Made by a program: the position numbers and the translations under genes
From: CAIUSP01 sp040375675
GTDB taxonomy: Bacteria; Actinomycetota; Thermoleophilia; Solirubrobacterales; 70-9
DNA: 9,852 nucleotides
Assembly: GCA_040375675.1 (NCBI GenBank)
Contig: JBEIRY010000065.1
Coordinates: 1 to 9,852, forward strand
Direction: 5' to 3'
Shown: positions 8,340 to 9,852 of the stretch, one piece after another
Numbering within the stretch: position 1 is the first letter of the stretch
Layout: each line of letters starts with the position of its first letter
The notes under the pieces: model-generated
Databases searched by the model: none
What the model was told of the DNA's origin: nothing
What the model saw: only the letters and a program-made list of their open reading frames with translations

Positions 8340-9852
8340 ATCGACATCAACAGCTTTGACGCAATCGAAATCGGTCTCGCTTCTTCGAAGCAGATCCGTG
8401 CCTGGTCTTCCGGCGAGGTAATCAAGCCGGAGACGATCAACTACCGCACGCTCAAGCCCGAAAAAGACGGACTCTTCTGCGAGCGCATCTTCGGTCCGAC
8501 CAAGGATTGGGAGTGCTACTGCGGTAAGTACAAGCGAGTCCGTTACAAGGGCATCGTTTGCGAGCGCTGCGGCGTCGAAGTAACCCGCTCCAAGGTTCGC
8601 CGCGAGCGCATGGCGCACATCGATCTGGCCGCGCCGGTATCCCACATCTGGTTCTTCAAGGGCGTTCCCTCACGCATCGGCTACCTGATCGACATGGCGC
8701 CGAAGGATCTCGAGAAGATCCTCTACTTCGCCGCCTCGGTGATCACTTCGGTAGACGAAGAAGCCCGCAAGAAGGACATGCCGAAGCTCGAGAAGGAGAT
8801 CGACAAGTCGATCGCCGAGTACGAGGCCGAGCGCCAGCAGCGCGGTCAAGCGCTGAACGAGTCGCTCGAGCGACGGGTCAAGTATCTCGAGGAAGGCAGC
8901 ACCGACGGTTTCGACCCTGAGGACCATCTCTGGCAGGACACCGTCCCCAGCCCCAAGCGGATCAAGGATGCCGACCGCGACAAGATGGTCAAGGAACTCC
9001 GCAAGACCTTCGAGGCGGAAATCGAGGACAACGAGGCCTACATCGAAGAGGCCGCCGACCGTCTGCGCGACGTCTGGAAGACCTTCTGCGACATGAAGGT
9101 CAAGGATGTAATCGCCGACGAGACCCTCTTCCGCGAGCTCAAAGACCGGTTTGGATCTCCCTTCGGATACGGCGAATACTTCACCGGCGGGATGGGAGCC
9201 GAGGCGGTGCGTGACCTGCTGGGCTCGATCGATCTCGAGGCCGAGGCCGAGAAGATCGAAGAGGAGATCGCCACCTCGAAGGGTCAGAAGGAGGCGCGCG
9301 CTGTCAAGCGCCTCAAGGTCGTCGACTCCTTCCTCAAGTCGGACAACAAGCCTGAATGGATGATCCTCGATGTGGTTCCGGTGATTCCGCCCGAGCTGCG
9401 CCCGATGGTCCAGCTCGACGGCGGCCGCTTTGCCACCTCAGATCTGAACGACCTATATCGACGGGTGATCAACCGGAACAACCGGCTCAAGCGGCTCCTC
9501 GACCTCGGCGCGCCCGAGATCATCGTCAACAACGAGAAGCGCATGCTCCAGGAATCGGTCGACGCACTGTTCGACAACGGCCGTCGCGGACGCGCGGTCA
9601 CCGGCCCGGGAAACCGTGCGCTCAAGTCGCTCTCGGACATGCTCAAGGGCAAGCAGGGGCGTTTCCGCCAGAACCTGCTCGGAAAGCGCGTCGACTACTC
9701 GGGTCGTTCGGTCATCGTGGTAGGCCCGGAGCTCAAACTGCATGAATGCGGCCTGCCCAAGCAAATGGCCCTGGAATTATTCGAGCCTTTTATTATTAAG
9801 AAACTGCGTGAAAAAGGATATGTGCATACCATCAAGGGAGCGCGCAGGATGG
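8337..9852 (+). CDS. rpoC: DNA-directed RNA polymerase subunit beta-prime (3' partial)
   Basis: RpoC carries the catalytic Mg-binding loop and the clamp of RNA polymerase. Only the first 505 codons are in the window; the catalytic NADFDGD loop lies beyond the right edge. Seen here: the N-terminal zinc ribbon with C60, C62, C75 and C78 (CYC...CERC); the long charged helical clamp segment (about 140-325) typical of actinobacterial RpoC, including GEYFTGGMGAE (279-289); the VVPVIPPELRPMVQLDGGRF block (346-365); the RRVINRNNRLKRLLDLGAPE rudder/lid region (375-394); and the near-invariant KGKQGRFRQNLLGKRVDYSG stretch (437-456). Up to about residue 475 the match to actinobacterial RpoC is close. 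After that both the DNA (AT-rich, with TTA, ATT and TTT codons) and the protein (KKLREKGYVHTIKGARRM) change character, so the last 25 or so residues may not belong to this genome. Confidence 0.97.
   Translation, partial: MIDINSFDAIEIGLASSKQIRAWSSGEVIKPETINYRTLKPEKDGLFCERIFGPTKDWECYCGKYKRVRYKGIVCERCGVEVTRSKVRRERMAHIDLAAPVSHIWFFKGVPSRIGYLIDMAPKDLEKILYFAASVITSVDEEARKKDMPKLEKEIDKSIAEYEAERQQRGQALNESLERRVKYLEEGSTDGFDPEDHLWQDTVPSPKRIKDADRDKMVKELRKTFEAEIEDNEAYIEEAADRLRDVWKTFCDMKVKDVIADETLFRELKDRFGSPFGYGEYFTGGMGAEAVRDLLGSIDLEAEAEKIEEEIATSKGQKEARAVKRLKVVDSFLKSDNKPEWMILDVVPVIPPELRPMVQLDGGRFATSDLNDLYRRVINRNNRLKRLLDLGAPEIIVNNEKRMLQESVDALFDNGRRGRAVTGPGNRALKSLSDMLKGKQGRFRQNLLGKRVDYSGRSVIVVGPELKLHECGLPKQMALELFEPFIIKKLREKGYVHTIKGARRM
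9771..9852. other. Compositional break at the right edge, possible assembly chimera
   Basis: By hand count bases 9771-9830 have 21 G/C of 60 (35%), against 48 of 80 (60%) in 9691-9770. The reading frame stays open and the protein remains RpoC-like, but codons TTA, TTT, ATT ATT, AAA and TAT appear in a row, unlike the preceding rpoBC sequence. The change follows a very conserved stretch (KLHECGLPKQMALELF), where reads from different genomes can be joined. Confidence 0.6.

Noticed and set aside
8755..9310. Charged helical segment of RpoC as an unusual insertion
   Set aside because: A charged coiled segment of this kind in this position is ordinary in actinobacterial RpoC.

Overview
The window reads as chromosomal DNA from a high-GC actinobacterium. 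The RpoC, RpoB and L10 sequences are of actinobacterial type. The C-terminal style of the large secreted protein suggests the Thermoleophilia/Solirubrobacterales branch; that assignment is from memory of the families, not from a search.

Layout, all genes on the + strand: (1) positions 1-2918 hold the 3' part of a large secreted or surface protein with Ig-like domains, a right-handed parallel beta-helix, a further Ig-like domain and a basic C-terminal domain. It is closed by a perfect 13-bp terminator hairpin. (2) Positions 2919-3450 have no intact gene. They contain a possible minus-strand remnant of a hexapeptide acyltransferase end, then a leader that folds like the ribosomal L10 autoregulatory leader and ends in an attenuator-like hairpin with a U-tract. 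(3) Positions 3451-4646 are rplJ and rplL, overlapping by one base (TAATG). L10 carries an unusual acidic tail of about 94 residues with tandem PAEEEK units. (4) Positions 4647-4790 hold a long hairpin overlapping a good sigma70-type promoter, then a Shine-Dalgarno and a forced TTG start for rpoB. (5) Positions 4791-8312 are full-length rpoB with an acidic C-terminal tail. (6) Positions 8337-9852 are the first 505 codons of rpoC, running off the right edge.

The ribosomal stalk genes (L10, L7/L12) and the two largest RNA polymerase subunits form the conserved rplJL-rpoBC cluster. The leader probably gives L10/L12 feedback on the whole unit, while the internal promoter and hairpin let rpoBC be set separately. 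The usual upstream partners rplK-rplA are not adjacent here.

I see no defence system, mobile element, CRISPR array or tRNA, and nothing that looks like a new multi-gene system. The clearest anomaly is the last 80 or so bases. Inside rpoC the composition and codon use become AT-rich and the protein leaves the actinobacterial consensus, which looks most like an assembly chimera at a conserved stretch. Other points worth a second look are the L10 leader/attenuator, the L10 and RpoB acidic tails, the promoter/hairpin overlap before rpoB, and the natural substitutions in the rifampicin-binding cluster.
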